Source: a marine actinobacterium PHSC20C1 (lineage in GTDB: Bacteria; Actinomycetota; Actinomycetes; Actinomycetales; Microbacteriaceae). From it: a stretch of DNA of 64,000 nucleotides. The translations under genes were made by a program, and so were the position numbers. Location: NCBI GenBank assembly GCA_000153145.1, contig CH672415.1, forward strand, positions 548,072 through 612,071, given 5' to 3'. The notes beneath the pieces were generated by a model, which was not told the DNA's origin, searched no databases, and saw only the letters and a list, made by a program, of their open reading frames with translations. Of this stretch, positions 9,058 to 16,958 are shown in pieces; positions within the stretch are counted from its first letter, which is position 1, and each line of letters opens with the position of its first letter.

Positions 9058-9696
9058 TTGGCAAAATTTCTCGTCATTCTTGATGTGGATTCCACTTTGA
9101 TCGAGAACGAGGTTATCGAGTTGCTCGCAGCTCGTTCTGGCTCGGAATCTGAAGTTACTGAAATCACGAATCGCGCTATGAACGGTGAACTTGATTTCGA
9201 GCAGAGCCTGCGCGCACGCGTCGCGACACTCGCCGGACTGCCGGTTTCTGTGATCGATGAGAGCCGACGTGATATTCGAGTGACGCACGGTGCCCGCGAA
9301 CTAATTGCAACGGTCGTTGCCGCTGGCGGTCGAGTCGGAGCAGTTTCGGGAGGCTTTCACGAGTTGCTTGATCCGTTGGCTCAGGAGCTCGGATTGGATT
9401 ATGCGCGCGCAAATCGCCTTGAGGTCGTCGATGGCAAGCTCACGGGGAGGCTCACCGGCGCCGTCATTGACGCGCAAGCGAAAGCCGATGCCCTCCGTGA
9501 ATGGGCGATCGACTCCGGCACTCCCCTATCGGCGACTGTGGCGGTTGGCGATGGTGCCAACGATCTTGAAATGATGAAGGTAGCGGCACTGTCGGTTGGC
9601 ATCACGGCAAAACCGATTGTGCGCGCGACTGCGGATGTGCATATTGATACTCGTGACCTCAGCGCCTTGCTGCCTCTGTTGGGGCTGCGAGGCTAG
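9058..9696 (+). CDS. serB: Phosphoserine phosphatase
   Basis: A 212-residue HAD phosphatase that makes L-serine from phosphoserine, the last step of the phosphorylated pathway. Motif I is LDVDSTL with nucleophile Asp9 and acid Asp11. Motif II is GAVSGGF (Ser97), Lys142 fits motif III, and motif IV is GDGANDLE (165-171, Asp165/Asp169). It is the short form without an ACT domain. TTG start, fixed by GGAAGG eight bases upstream. Its stop is three bases past the stop end of the convergent fabG, so the two genes overlap at their 3' ends. Confidence 0.88.
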   Translation: MAKFLVILDVDSTLIENEVIELLAARSGSESEVTEITNRAMNGELDFEQSLRARVATLAGLPVSVIDESRRDIRVTHGARELIATVVAAGGRVGAVSGGFHELLDPLAQELGLDYARANRLEVVDGKLTGRLTGAVIDAQAKADALREWAIDSGTPLSATVAVGDGANDLEMMKVAALSVGITAKPIVRATADVHIDTRDLSALLPLLGLRG

Positions 9697-10415
9697 TGAC
9701 CCATTCCTAGGCCGCCGTCTACCGGAATCACCGCGCCCGAAATGTAGGCGGCATCATCGCTAGCCAACCACGTAATTGCCTTCGCCACTTCGCGAGGCTG
9801 CGCAAAACGATGTGCCGGAATTTGCTTGAGATATGCATCTTGCTGCTCGGCTGGTAGCGCCGCGGTCATGTCAGTTTCGATGAAACCTGGAGCTACGACG
9901 TTGGCGGTGATCCCTCTGCTGCCCAGCTCGCGGGTGAGCGAGCGAGCGAGACCAATGAGTCCGCTCTTCGATGCGGAATAGTTGACTTGACCGGCGGAAC
10001 CAAGAAGTCCAACAACACTTGAGACGAGGATGATGCGCCCAAACCGCGCCTTCATCATCCCCTTAGACGCTCGCTTGACGACGCGGAATGCCCCGGACAA
10101 GTTCGTGTCGATTACTTGAGTGAAGTCCTCATCGCTCATTCGCATGAGCAGCATGTCGCGCGTAATCCCAGCATTGGCGACAACGACCTCTACCGGGCCA
10201 AGCTTTTCTTCAACTTCAGCAAACGCTGCGTCGATACTTGCTGCATCGGTGACGTCTGCGGTGACAGTAAGAGTGCCTTCCGGGCCGGTGCCCGAGCGGG
10301 CAGTCACCGCAACCCTGTGCCCCTGTGCGACAAACTCTTCGGCGATCGCGCGGCCGATGCCGCGGTTGCCGCCAGTGACGAGAACGATCCGTGATTCAGT
10401 TGCAGTGCTGCTCAT
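9693..10415 (-). CDS. fabG: 3-oxoacyl-ACP reductase (FabG-type SDR)
   Basis: A 240-residue short-chain dehydrogenase. The cofactor motif TGGNRGIG is at 14-21, NAG follows strand four, and the catalytic Ser133, Tyr146 and Lys150 are in place. Length and the C-terminal VIPVDGGLGMGH tail fit FabG, which reduces 3-oxoacyl-ACP with NADPH in fatty acid elongation. No other fab gene is adjacent, so another SDR substrate is possible. Start moved from 10427 to the ATG at 10415, because TATGCT lies seven bases before it and the four extra residues would sit in the promoter. Confidence 0.85.
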   Translation of the reverse strand: MSSTATESRIVLVTGGNRGIGRAIAEEFVAQGHRVAVTARSGTGPEGTLTVTADVTDAASIDAAFAEVEEKLGPVEVVVANAGITRDMLLMRMSDEDFTQVIDTNLSGAFRVVKRASKGMMKARFGRIILVSSVVGLLGSAGQVNYSASKSGLIGLARSLTRELGSRGITANVVAPGFIETDMTAALPAEQQDAYLKQIPAHRFAQPREVAKAITWLASDDAAYISGAVIPVDGGLGMGH

Positions 10416-10422
10416 GGTTCCC

Positions 10423-10428
10423 AGCATA
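10423..10428 (-). promoter_or_regulatory. -10 hexamer for leaderless fabG mRNA
   Basis: The minus strand reads TATGCT, then seven bases, then ATG at 10415. This decides the start codon. Confidence 0.6.
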
Positions 10429-10446
10429 TAGTCGCGAACAGCGGCG

Positions 10447-10452
10447 TAGTCT
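10447..10452 (+). promoter_or_regulatory. Candidate -10 of the DUF3099/Cys-His/SURF1 operon
   Basis: TAGTCT fits TAnnnT and would start transcription near 10459, about 29 bases before the DUF3099 ATG. Confidence 0.35.
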
Positions 10453-10487
10453 TAGGGGGCACCTTCCGCGGCAAACTAAGAAAGCCC

Positions 10488-10799
10488 ATGAACAGTCCTG
10501 AGTCGATCACTTCCCTGCCTGAACGGCCTGATGACGAGCGCCAGCGGCGCATGATCAACTACTCCATTGCAATGGGGATTCGGATCGTGTGCGTGCTTCT
10601 CTGTGTATTCGTTCGGGGATGGTGGTTGGTCCTACCCATCCTCGGTGCAGTGGTGTTGCCCTACGTTGCGGTTGTGCTTGCGAATGTTTCGACGAGGCGA
10701 TCCGGAATTCTCAACGCACCAGGCCAGCTCGCCTTGGACCAGGCCCCTTCAGAGAGTTCCTCTAGCCCGCCCAGCTCATCAGGCGGAGCAACTCGGTGA
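10488..10799 (+). CDS. DUF3099 small membrane protein
   Basis: A 103-residue actinobacterial membrane protein of the DUF3099 family. A charged N-terminus (PERPDDERQRRM) leads into two closely spaced hydrophobic segments at about 24-42 and 45-67, separated by RGWW. The C-terminus is Ser/Pro-rich and likely disordered. Function unknown. It starts a three-gene unit: its TGA overlaps the next GTG (GTGA, 10796-10799), and the third gene is SURF1, which suggests but does not prove a link to respiratory-chain assembly. Confidence 0.8.
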   Translation: MNSPESITSLPERPDDERQRRMINYSIAMGIRIVCVLLCVFVRGWWLVLPILGAVVLPYVAVVLANVSTRRSGILNAPGQLALDQAPSESSSSPPSSSGGATR

Positions 10800-11038
10800 T
10801 CGGTGAGAGCGGCCCGACGATATCGCGGTGCTCACGAGCAGGCTGCCTTCACAGCGCCCAATGGAATGTCAACTGGCGTAACCCTCGCATCCACGGGCTC
10901 GATCGCGTAAAAGTGTGGTTGGCGTGCGACGAACACGTGGACTATCTCCGCGAATATTTGGGGGCACGGAGCTTTCCGGTCATTGTTAGCGACCTCTCGC
11001 AATCAGTAGAGGTTGTCCCGGATGGGGCAGGGCTATGA
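10796..11038 (+). CDS. Small conserved Cys/His protein, possible zinc ribbon
   Basis: An 80-residue soluble protein common in Actinobacteria and often mislabelled as acetone carboxylase. It has two cysteines at the N-terminus (Cys12, Cys17) and a later CDEH (Cys44, His47), a spacing that could bind one metal ion. Tryptophans and a basic WRNPRIHGLDRVK stretch lie between. It overlaps both neighbours by four bases (GTGA and ATGA), so it is translated in step with DUF3099 and SURF1. No enzyme fold is recognisable and the function is unknown. Confidence 0.75.
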   Translation: MIGESGPTISRCSRAGCLHSAQWNVNWRNPRIHGLDRVKVWLACDEHVDYLREYLGARSFPVIVSDLSQSVEVVPDGAGL

Positions 11039-11871
11039 AAAAGTGGCGCTTTGTCCTCTCCCAACGCTGGTTCGGCTATCTCGCTCTCGTGATCGCGTTT
11101 GCAATTGGCTGCGTGTTTCTCTCGCAGTGGCAATTTGATCGGCGTACTGAGGCGGCAGCAGAGGTAGCGCGAGTCGCAGCCAATTGGGAATCGTCGCCGC
11201 AGCAGCTTGACGCTGTGATGTCGGAGCTCGACAAATTCGACGTCGACAACAAGTGGATTCCCGTTGCACTCAGTGGCACCTACTTAGCGTCGGAACAGCT
11301 GTTGGTGCGCGGGCGACCGTACTCGGGGCAGCCGGGGTTCGAAGTTCTTGTTCCCTTCGAACTTGAGAGTGGACGAGTGATCGTTGTTGATCGCGGCTGG
11401 GTGCGCGCCGGTAACAGTCAAGATGCGCCGGATGCAGTGCCTACTCCCCCGACAGGGCTTATCGACGTAATCGTGCGGCTGAAACCAAGCGAACCAACAG
11501 TTCGGGGTCGTTCTGCGCCGGCCGGGCAGGTTGCCACTATTCACCTGCCGACGGTTGCAGACATTATCAAAGCGCCAACGTACACAGGCGCCTACGGGCT
11601 ACTCGCGTCCGAAAGCCCTAGCGTCGCCACTGTGCCGAAGGCTTACCCCAAGCCTTTGCTTGATGAAGGCGCGCACTTGTCTTACGCATTCCAGTGGGTT
11701 GCGTTCGGTGTCTTGGCATTCATCGGACTCGGGTGGGCGGTTCGACAGGAGTATCGCCTGATTAACGAAGCAGACCCCGCAGAACGGGAGCGCGCTAAGA
11801 AACGTCGGCAAAAAGTGGAAGACCGAGGCCCAACGGATGCCGATATTGAAGACGCCATCCTCGACGCCTAG
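11035..11871 (+). CDS. SURF1 family cytochrome oxidase biogenesis protein
   Basis: A 278-residue SURF1-like protein with one transmembrane segment near each end (about 13-31 and 222-242) and a large extracytoplasmic domain between. Family hallmarks include the FLSQWQFDRR region after the first helix, RGRPYSGQPGF in the middle and VVDRGW at about 119-124. SURF1 proteins help insert heme A into subunit I of aa3-type oxidase. That fits the presence of ctaA and ctaB some 7-9 kb away. The C-terminal tail is highly charged and cytoplasmic. Confidence 0.88.
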   Translation: MKKWRFVLSQRWFGYLALVIAFAIGCVFLSQWQFDRRTEAAAEVARVAANWESSPQQLDAVMSELDKFDVDNKWIPVALSGTYLASEQLLVRGRPYSGQPGFEVLVPFELESGRVIVVDRGWVRAGNSQDAPDAVPTPPTGLIDVIVRLKPSEPTVRGRSAPAGQVATIHLPTVADIIKAPTYTGAYGLLASESPSVATVPKAYPKPLLDEGAHLSYAFQWVAFGVLAFIGLGWAVRQEYRLINEADPAERERAKKRRQKVEDRGPTDADIEDAILDA

Positions 11872-11920
11872 ATCGCGTGACGTTGGTCAGCAAGATAACG
11901 CCATCCGGACTGGGCCGAAA

Positions 11921-11944
11921 AGCTAGGCCAAAGAGCTAGGCCAA
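11921..11944. repeat. Short tandem duplication at the ABC-F stop codon
   Basis: The 11-base unit AGCTAGGCCAA occurs at 11921-11931 and again at 11934-11944, a 13-base period. The second copy contains the stop codon of the ABC-F gene. Probably a slippage duplication. Confidence 0.7.
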
Positions 11945-13534
11945 CGAAATCAGGTCTGCGTAGTCTTTGTTCCAGTGGTCTTCGATGCCGTCAGGCAAGA
12001 TCAGAACTCGCTCGGGATTGAGGGCCTCGACTGCACCCTCATCGTGACTGACCAATACAACGGCACCCTTGTAGTTGGCGAGGGCGCCGAGGATTTCCTC
12101 GCGGCTCGCAGGGTCGAGGTTGTTTGTCGGTTCGTCGAGCAGCAGCACGTTGGCACCACTTACTACGATCATCGCAAGAGCAAGCCGAGTCTTCTCTCCG
12201 CCCGAGAGGACACCCGCCAGCTTTGCTGAGTCATCACCAGTGAAGAGGAATGAACCGAGTACGCGACGAGCTTCCATCTCTGTGATGTGTGGTGAGGAAG
12301 AGACCATGTTCTCGAGAACCGAGCGCTTCACGTCAATTGTTTCGTGTTCCTGCGCGTAGTAACCGATTCGTAGACCGTGGCCAGGCTCGATGCGGCCCGT
12401 ATCGGGTTCATCGACGCCAGCAAGCATGCGTAGCAGCGTGGTCTTTCCTGCACCGTTGAAGCCCAGGATGACGACCTTCGAGCCGCGATCGATCGCTAGA
12501 TCAACCGAGGTGAAAATTTCGAGAGAACCGTAGCTTTTGCTGAGATTGAATCCCATAAGCGGAGTGCGTCCACAAGGAGCTGGGTCGGGGAAGCGCAACG
12601 CTGCAACACGATCCGCGGTACGCACGTCGTCCAGCCCAGCAAGTAGCTTCTCGGCTCGTGCCACCATCTGGTGCGCGGACGCAGCTTTCGATGCTTTAGC
12701 GCCGAATTTCGCTGCTTGAGCCTGGAGGGTACTTGCCTTCTTCTCAGCGTTCGCTCGCTCTTTCTTGCGACGCTCTTCGTCGGCCTGACGCTGACGAAGG
12801 TAGTGCTTCCAGCCCATGTTGTACTGGTCGATCTGCTGACGGTTGCCGTCGAGATAGAAGACTTTATTTACTGTGTCTTCGACGAGTTCCACATCGTGGC
12901 TTATCACGATCAGACCGCCAGCGAAATTCTTGAGAAATTCCCGGAGCCAGACAACGGAATCAGCATCGAGGTGGTTTGTGGGCTCATCGAGCAGCATCGT
13001 GTCAGCGCCCGAGAACAAAATTCGTGCAAGTTCAATCCGTCGGCGCTGGCCGCCCGAGAGCGTCGAAAGCGGTTGATCGAGGATGCGGTCAGGCAAACTC
13101 AAGTTGCTTGCGATGGAAGCAGCTTCGGCCTCAGCTGCGTAGCCACCCAGGGAGTGAAAACGATCGTCCAGTTTGCTGTACCGATCCATCGCAGCACTGC
13201 TGATCGCAGGGTCGCTGCTGCCCATTTCGTCCTGTGCTTGGCGCATCTTGAGGACGGTGCTTCCCAAACCACGAGCGTCGAGAATGCGAGTGCGTGCGAG
13301 ATCTTCTGGATTGCCGGATCGAGGGTCTTGAGGAAGGTAGCCAATTTCACCGGTGCGCTCAATTGTGCCGCCGGTAGCTTCCAACTCGCCGGCCAACGTT
13401 TTTGTGAGGGTAGTTTTACCGGCACCGTTACGGCCAACCAACCCGATCTTGTCGCCGCGGTCTACTCTGAAGTCGACACCTTGCATCAGCATGCGTGCGC
13501 CAACGCGCAACTCGAGATCATGCACAGCAAGCAC
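11936..13534 (-). CDS. ABC-F family ATPase (translation factor type)
   Basis: A 532-residue soluble protein with two ABC domains joined by a charged linker (about residues 240-290, rich in RRKKERANAEKKAS) and no membrane part. First Walker A NGAGKTT is at about 36-42, with signature LSGGQRRR; the second half has GFNGAGKTT and LSGGEKTR. ABC-F proteins act on the ribosome (Ettana/Uup class) or protect it from antibiotics; the linker is not long enough to call a resistance factor. The GTG at 13534 gives the family-type N-terminus MLAVHDLELRVGAR. A TTG at 13588 would add 18 unlikely residues. Confidence 0.85.
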   Translation of the reverse strand: MLAVHDLELRVGARMLMQGVDFRVDRGDKIGLVGRNGAGKTTLTKTLAGELEATGGTIERTGEIGYLPQDPRSGNPEDLARTRILDARGLGSTVLKMRQAQDEMGSSDPAISSAAMDRYSKLDDRFHSLGGYAAEAEAASIASNLSLPDRILDQPLSTLSGGQRRRIELARILFSGADTMLLDEPTNHLDADSVVWLREFLKNFAGGLIVISHDVELVEDTVNKVFYLDGNRQQIDQYNMGWKHYLRQRQADEERRKKERANAEKKASTLQAQAAKFGAKASKAASAHQMVARAEKLLAGLDDVRTADRVAALRFPDPAPCGRTPLMGFNLSKSYGSLEIFTSVDLAIDRGSKVVILGFNGAGKTTLLRMLAGVDEPDTGRIEPGHGLRIGYYAQEHETIDVKRSVLENMVSSSPHITEMEARRVLGSFLFTGDDSAKLAGVLSGGEKTRLALAMIVVSGANVLLLDEPTNNLDPASREEILGALANYKGAVVLVSHDEGAVEALNPERVLILPDGIEDHWNKDYADLISLA

Positions 13535-13590
13535 GGTAAAACGTCCAAATCTTTGGGGTAGGGGTTCACGGGCGACAGCACCAACCAACT

Positions 13591-13596
13591 AGTCTA
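13591..13596 (-). promoter_or_regulatory. Candidate -10 of the ABC-F gene
   Basis: The minus strand reads TAGACT, with a predicted start point near 13584. This leaves a leader of about 50 bases before the GTG at 13534 and argues against translation from 13588. Confidence 0.4.
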
Positions 13597-13655
13597 CTTC
13601 CTAGTGCTGGGAGTACTGTCCAGTTGCAGATTTAGACGATCAGGAGCGGGTCCGT

Positions 13656-14276
13656 ATGAGCAGCCTGAGTCTGCGGTTGAAGCCGACGATCGTCGATCGT
13701 GTATTCGAGCGGAATGTTGCCTCGAATGTGGTGTTTATTACTCTTGGCGCCGCGCTTACCGCCATCGCTGCCCAGTACTTGGTTCCGCTCTATCCCGTAC
13801 CAGTCACGGCGCAGACTCTTGCGGTAATGCTCGTGGGAATGTCACTTGGCGCAGTTCGCGGCGCGCTATCAATGCTGTTGTACATCTCGCTCGGCGCCCT
13901 CGGACTGCCAGTCTTCAGCAATCTCAGTGGCGGACTCGATGTGCTCTCTGGTCCTAGTGGCGGATACATCGTTGGTTATGTAGCTTCGGCCTGGGTGGTA
14001 GGAATCATGGCTGAACGACACTGGGATCGCACTTTTTGGCGTGCTATCGCCAGCGGGGCCATTGCGACGCTATTCACCTTTGCTTTCGGCATACTCGGCC
14101 TCAGCCTCACTTTCCAGCGCATGGGAGCAGACAACGATATCGGCAAACTCTTCGAAGTTGGAGTTGCTCCACTGCTCGTTGGTGCGGCGATAAAAGTCAC
14201 GATAGTAGCAGTCGTACTTTCGTGCGCTTGGAAGGCACTAGGGCGCTATCGGCCAGAACCTTCCGTGCAGAGCTAG
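13656..14276 (+). CDS. bioY: Biotin transporter BioY (ECF S component)
   Basis: A 206-residue membrane protein with about six hydrophobic helices. The PVPVTAQTLAVML segment (about 47-59) and the GGYIVGY motif near 108-114 are characteristic of BioY. It binds biotin in the membrane and works alone or with an energy-coupling module. No bioM/bioN or ecfA/ecfT genes are adjacent. GGAG lies upstream of the ATG. The organism may depend on imported biotin, but biosynthesis genes elsewhere cannot be ruled out. Confidence 0.9.
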   Translation: MSSLSLRLKPTIVDRVFERNVASNVVFITLGAALTAIAAQYLVPLYPVPVTAQTLAVMLVGMSLGAVRGALSMLLYISLGALGLPVFSNLSGGLDVLSGPSGGYIVGYVASAWVVGIMAERHWDRTFWRAIASGAIATLFTFAFGILGLSLTFQRMGADNDIGKLFEVGVAPLLVGAAIKVTIVAVVLSCAWKALGRYRPEPSVQS

Positions 14277-14303
14277 CCTCTACTGGACTGTTCGAGAGGG
14301 ACC

Positions 14304-14633
14304 TTAGATTGAGAATCCGAGCGCACGCATCATGTCGCGCCCATCATCCGTGATCTTCTCTGGTCCCCATGGCGGCATCCACACCCAGTTAATTCGAAAT
14401 GCTTCAACTACTCCATCGAGGGACTGCGCGATTTGCTCTTCAATTACGTCGGTGAGGGGACAACCGGCTGACGTAAGCGTCATGCTCACAATCAGCGCGT
14501 TGTTCTCAGGATCCCAACTGAGGTCATAAATAAGACCAAGGTCGACAATGTTGACACCGAGCTCGGGGTCAACTACATCTTTGAGCGCTTCTTCGACCTC
14601 GTCGAAGAGAGCGGGCGCCAGAACTGTAGACAT
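14304..14633 (-). CDS. sufT: Iron-sulfur assembly factor SufT (MIP18/DUF59 family)
   Basis: A 109-residue DUF59 protein with the DPELGVNIVDLGLIYDL signature at about 22-38 and the conserved TSAGCPL motif with Cys58. SufT-type proteins help mature or deliver Fe-S clusters. It starts four bases after the sufC stop, so it is the last gene of the suf operon. In many actinobacteria sufS and sufU stand between sufC and this gene; they are absent here. Confidence 0.88.
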   Translation of the reverse strand: MSTVLAPALFDEVEEALKDVVDPELGVNIVDLGLIYDLSWDPENNALIVSMTLTSAGCPLTDVIEEQIAQSLDGVVEAFRINWVWMPPWGPEKITDDGRDMMRALGFSI

Positions 14634-14637
14634 ATAT

Positions 14638-15402
14638 CTAGGCTACGCTCGTGTCGGTCAAAAATCGATCGTAACCTTCGTTTTCAAGGCGATCTGCAAG
14701 CTCAGGGCCGCCCTGTTCTGCGACGCGACCATCGACGAAAACGTGTACAAAATCGGGCTTGATGTAGCGCAAGATTCGCGTGTAGTGAGTGATCAAGAGC
14801 AGGCCGAGTCCTGTGTTCTCGCGAGCACGGTTCACGCCTTCAGAGACAATCTTCAGCGCGTCGACATCGAGCCCAGAGTCAGTTTCGTCGAGAATCGCGA
14901 ACGTCGGCTTGAGCAGTTCAAGCTGCAGGATCTCGTTTCGCTTCTTCTCGCCACCGGAGAAACCTTCGTTGACGTTACGATCCGCGAAAGTCTTGTCCAT
15001 GCGCAAAGCCTTCATCGAGGAATTGACCTCTTTGATCCACGGCCGAAGTGCAGGGGCCTCGCCGCTCAGCGCGGTCTTTGCGGTGCGAAGGAAGTCGGCA
15101 ACCTTAACTCCAGGAATTTCTACCGGGTACTGCATAGCCAAGAAAAGGCCAGCTCGGGCACGTTCGTCAATGCTCATGTCGAGCACCTCTTTGCCGTCGA
15201 GAGTTACGGATCCGCTCTCTACGTGATACTTCGGGTGGCCCGCAATCGTGTACGCGAGGGTGGACTTTCCTGAGCCGTTCGGACCCATGATGGCGTGAAT
15301 TTCGCCCTGGTTGATCGTGAGGTTGACACCCTTGAGGATGTGCTTCGAACCCTCTTCGGTCTCGACGCTGACGTGCAAATCTTTCACTGACAGTACTGAC
15401 AT
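14638..15402 (-). CDS. sufC: Fe-S cluster assembly ATPase SufC
   Basis: A 254-residue ABC-type ATPase without membrane partner. Walker A GPNGSGKST is at 40-48, the SufC-specific signature FSGGEKKRNE and Walker B LDETDSGLD follow. SufC binds SufB and SufD and drives the conformational change of the SufBC2D scaffold. AAGGAAAG precedes the ATG. It lies between a Rieske-type ferredoxin gene and sufT. Confidence 0.95.
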   Translation of the reverse strand: MSVLSVKDLHVSVETEEGSKHILKGVNLTINQGEIHAIMGPNGSGKSTLAYTIAGHPKYHVESGSVTLDGKEVLDMSIDERARAGLFLAMQYPVEIPGVKVADFLRTAKTALSGEAPALRPWIKEVNSSMKALRMDKTFADRNVNEGFSGGEKKRNEILQLELLKPTFAILDETDSGLDVDALKIVSEGVNRARENTGLGLLLITHYTRILRYIKPDFVHVFVDGRVAEQGGPELADRLENEGYDRFLTDTSVA

Positions 15403-15438
15403 TTGTTTCTTTCCTTAATGGTCTTGTGAGGAGAGCTA

Positions 15439-15774
15439 CTAGCCCTCGATGGCGACAGTCTGCTCAGGGTCAATAAAAACCCCGCCGTCGTCGTCGATCT
15501 TCACTACAAAGACCGGTACAGGTTCATAGGCTGGCAGGCTCAAGGGCTTGCCAGTGTCGAGCGAAAATAGGGAACCGTGTGCCCAGCACTCGATCGCCCC
15601 ATCTTCAACGAATCCTTCTGCAAGCGAAATATCGCCGTGGGTGCACGTGTCGCCGATAGCGTGGATGACTCCCGCAGAGTCTTTTACAATCGCGATGGCG
15701 GTGCCGTCAAGCTCGACCCGGTAGGCCTTATTAGGCTCTAGCTCGTCAGCTGCGCACACACGTTGAGCGGTCAC
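15439..15774 (-). CDS. Rieske [2Fe-2S] ferredoxin of the suf operon
   Basis: A 111-residue single-domain Rieske protein. The cluster ligands are Cys44 and His46 in CTHGD, and Cys63 and His66 in CWAHG. It is commonly annotated as the ferredoxin of a non-heme oxygenase, but no oxygenase lies here. Its fixed place between sufD and sufC in actinobacteria points to a role in Fe-S assembly, perhaps electron supply (inference). Its GTG start overlaps the sufD stop by four bases. Confidence 0.9.
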   Translation of the reverse strand: MTAQRVCAADELEPNKAYRVELDGTAIAIVKDSAGVIHAIGDTCTHGDISLAEGFVEDGAIECWAHGSLFSLDTGKPLSLPAYEPVPVFVVKIDDDGGVFIDPEQTVAIEG

Positions 15775-16958
15775 GCCTTGCTTCCTTCCAACTCAGACTC
15801 GATCGCAGAGTGCAAGCGGGCTTCGAGCTGTTCGTCTCCGACTTTCTGGACAATCTCTGAAAGGAAGCCGATAACAACGAGACGGCGTGCTTCTGCCTCT
15901 GAAATTCCTCGAGCTTGCAGGTAGAAGAGTTGTTCATCGTCGAAGCGCCCAGTTGCACTAGCGTGGCCAGCACCTTGGATATCGCCAGTCTCGATTTCTA
16001 GGTTCGGGATTGAGTCGGCACGGGTGCCTTCGGTCAATACCAGGTTGCGATTCTGCTCGTAGCTATCAGTGCCTGCGCCGTCGCGCCCAATCAGCACGTC
16101 GCCAACCCAGACGGTGCGAGCTCCCGCACCTTGAAGCGCGCCCTTGTAGTTCACGCGGCCACGAGTGTGCGCTGCCTTGTGGTGCATGTAGACGCGCTGC
16201 TCGAGGTGCTGGCCCTCATCGGCAAAGTACAAACCGTAGAGTTCGCCGTCAGCGCCCTCCCCCGATAGATGTACGGCTGGATTGACGCGCACAACTTTTC
16301 CACCGAGCGAAATTACGGTGTGCTTGAGGGTCGCATCGCGTCCCACCTGCACAAAGTGACTCGCAAGATGAATAGCTTCGTCATTCCAGTCCTGAACGCT
16401 GACAAAGTTCAGTGATGCGCCCTCTTCGACTACTACTTCAACGTTCTCGCTCAAGAGAGCGTCGCCCGAAGACTCCACGATGATCGTGCTGTTGCTGTGA
16501 GGACGTGCCGTAATTACGGTGTGAGCGCCGCGTGCTGTATTGCCGAGGTCAGCCCGTGAAATTCGAAGTGTGACGTGCTCTTCGCTCGTCACCGTGATTG
16601 CCAGAGCCTGCTCGAACGAAGTCCACGCATTAGCGGATGCCCGTTCTTCAGGTGCACCTGCCGATGCGATTCGCTTGTCGTCTCGCGCAATCCATTCGAC
16701 CGTTACGCCAGCCGGCGCATCCGTCGTAAATGTGTAAGCCGAGCCATCTAGCGCGTCATCCAGTAGCGGCTTAATGAGCTTTACCGGGGTTAGCTTCCAA
16801 TCCGCCTCGATCCCAGTAACGGGAGCGAAGTCGGAGTGCTCGAATGATTTAGGGCGCCCAGAGCGAGTCTGAACAGGCACGAAGTTTTTGTCTTCGGCGT
16901 CCCATCCACCATCGCTGTGAGCTTTGAGTCCGTGTTGTTCTGGTGTAACGACGGTCAT
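15771..16958 (-). CDS. sufD: Fe-S cluster assembly protein SufD
   Basis: A 395-residue SufB/SufD-family scaffold protein. The C-terminal half has the beta-helix core with family motifs RTVWVGDVLIGRDGAGTDSYEQNRNLVL and GHASATGRFDDEQLFYLQARG. The first 120 residues are variable. SufD pairs with SufB and SufC and is needed for iron entry. The start lies right after the sufB stop (adjacent, no gap) and overlaps nothing else; the next gene is coupled by four bases. Confidence 0.93.
   Translation of the reverse strand: MTVVTPEQHGLKAHSDGGWDAEDKNFVPVQTRSGRPKSFEHSDFAPVTGIEADWKLTPVKLIKPLLDDALDGSAYTFTTDAPAGVTVEWIARDDKRIASAGAPEERASANAWTSFEQALAITVTSEEHVTLRISRADLGNTARGAHTVITARPHSNSTIIVESSGDALLSENVEVVVEEGASLNFVSVQDWNDEAIHLASHFVQVGRDATLKHTVISLGGKVVRVNPAVHLSGEGADGELYGLYFADEGQHLEQRVYMHHKAAHTRGRVNYKGALQGAGARTVWVGDVLIGRDGAGTDSYEQNRNLVLTEGTRADSIPNLEIETGDIQGAGHASATGRFDDEQLFYLQARGISEAEARRLVVIGFLSEIVQKVGDEQLEARLHSAIESELEGSKA

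Noticed and set aside
10796-11038. Acetone carboxylase label often given to the 80-residue protein
   Set aside because: It is far too short and has no catalytic domain of that enzyme; kept as a small Cys/His protein of unknown function.
12671-13561. A 296-codon open frame antisense to the ABC-F gene
   Set aside because: The sense strand encodes two intact ABC domains; the antisense product matches no family I know.
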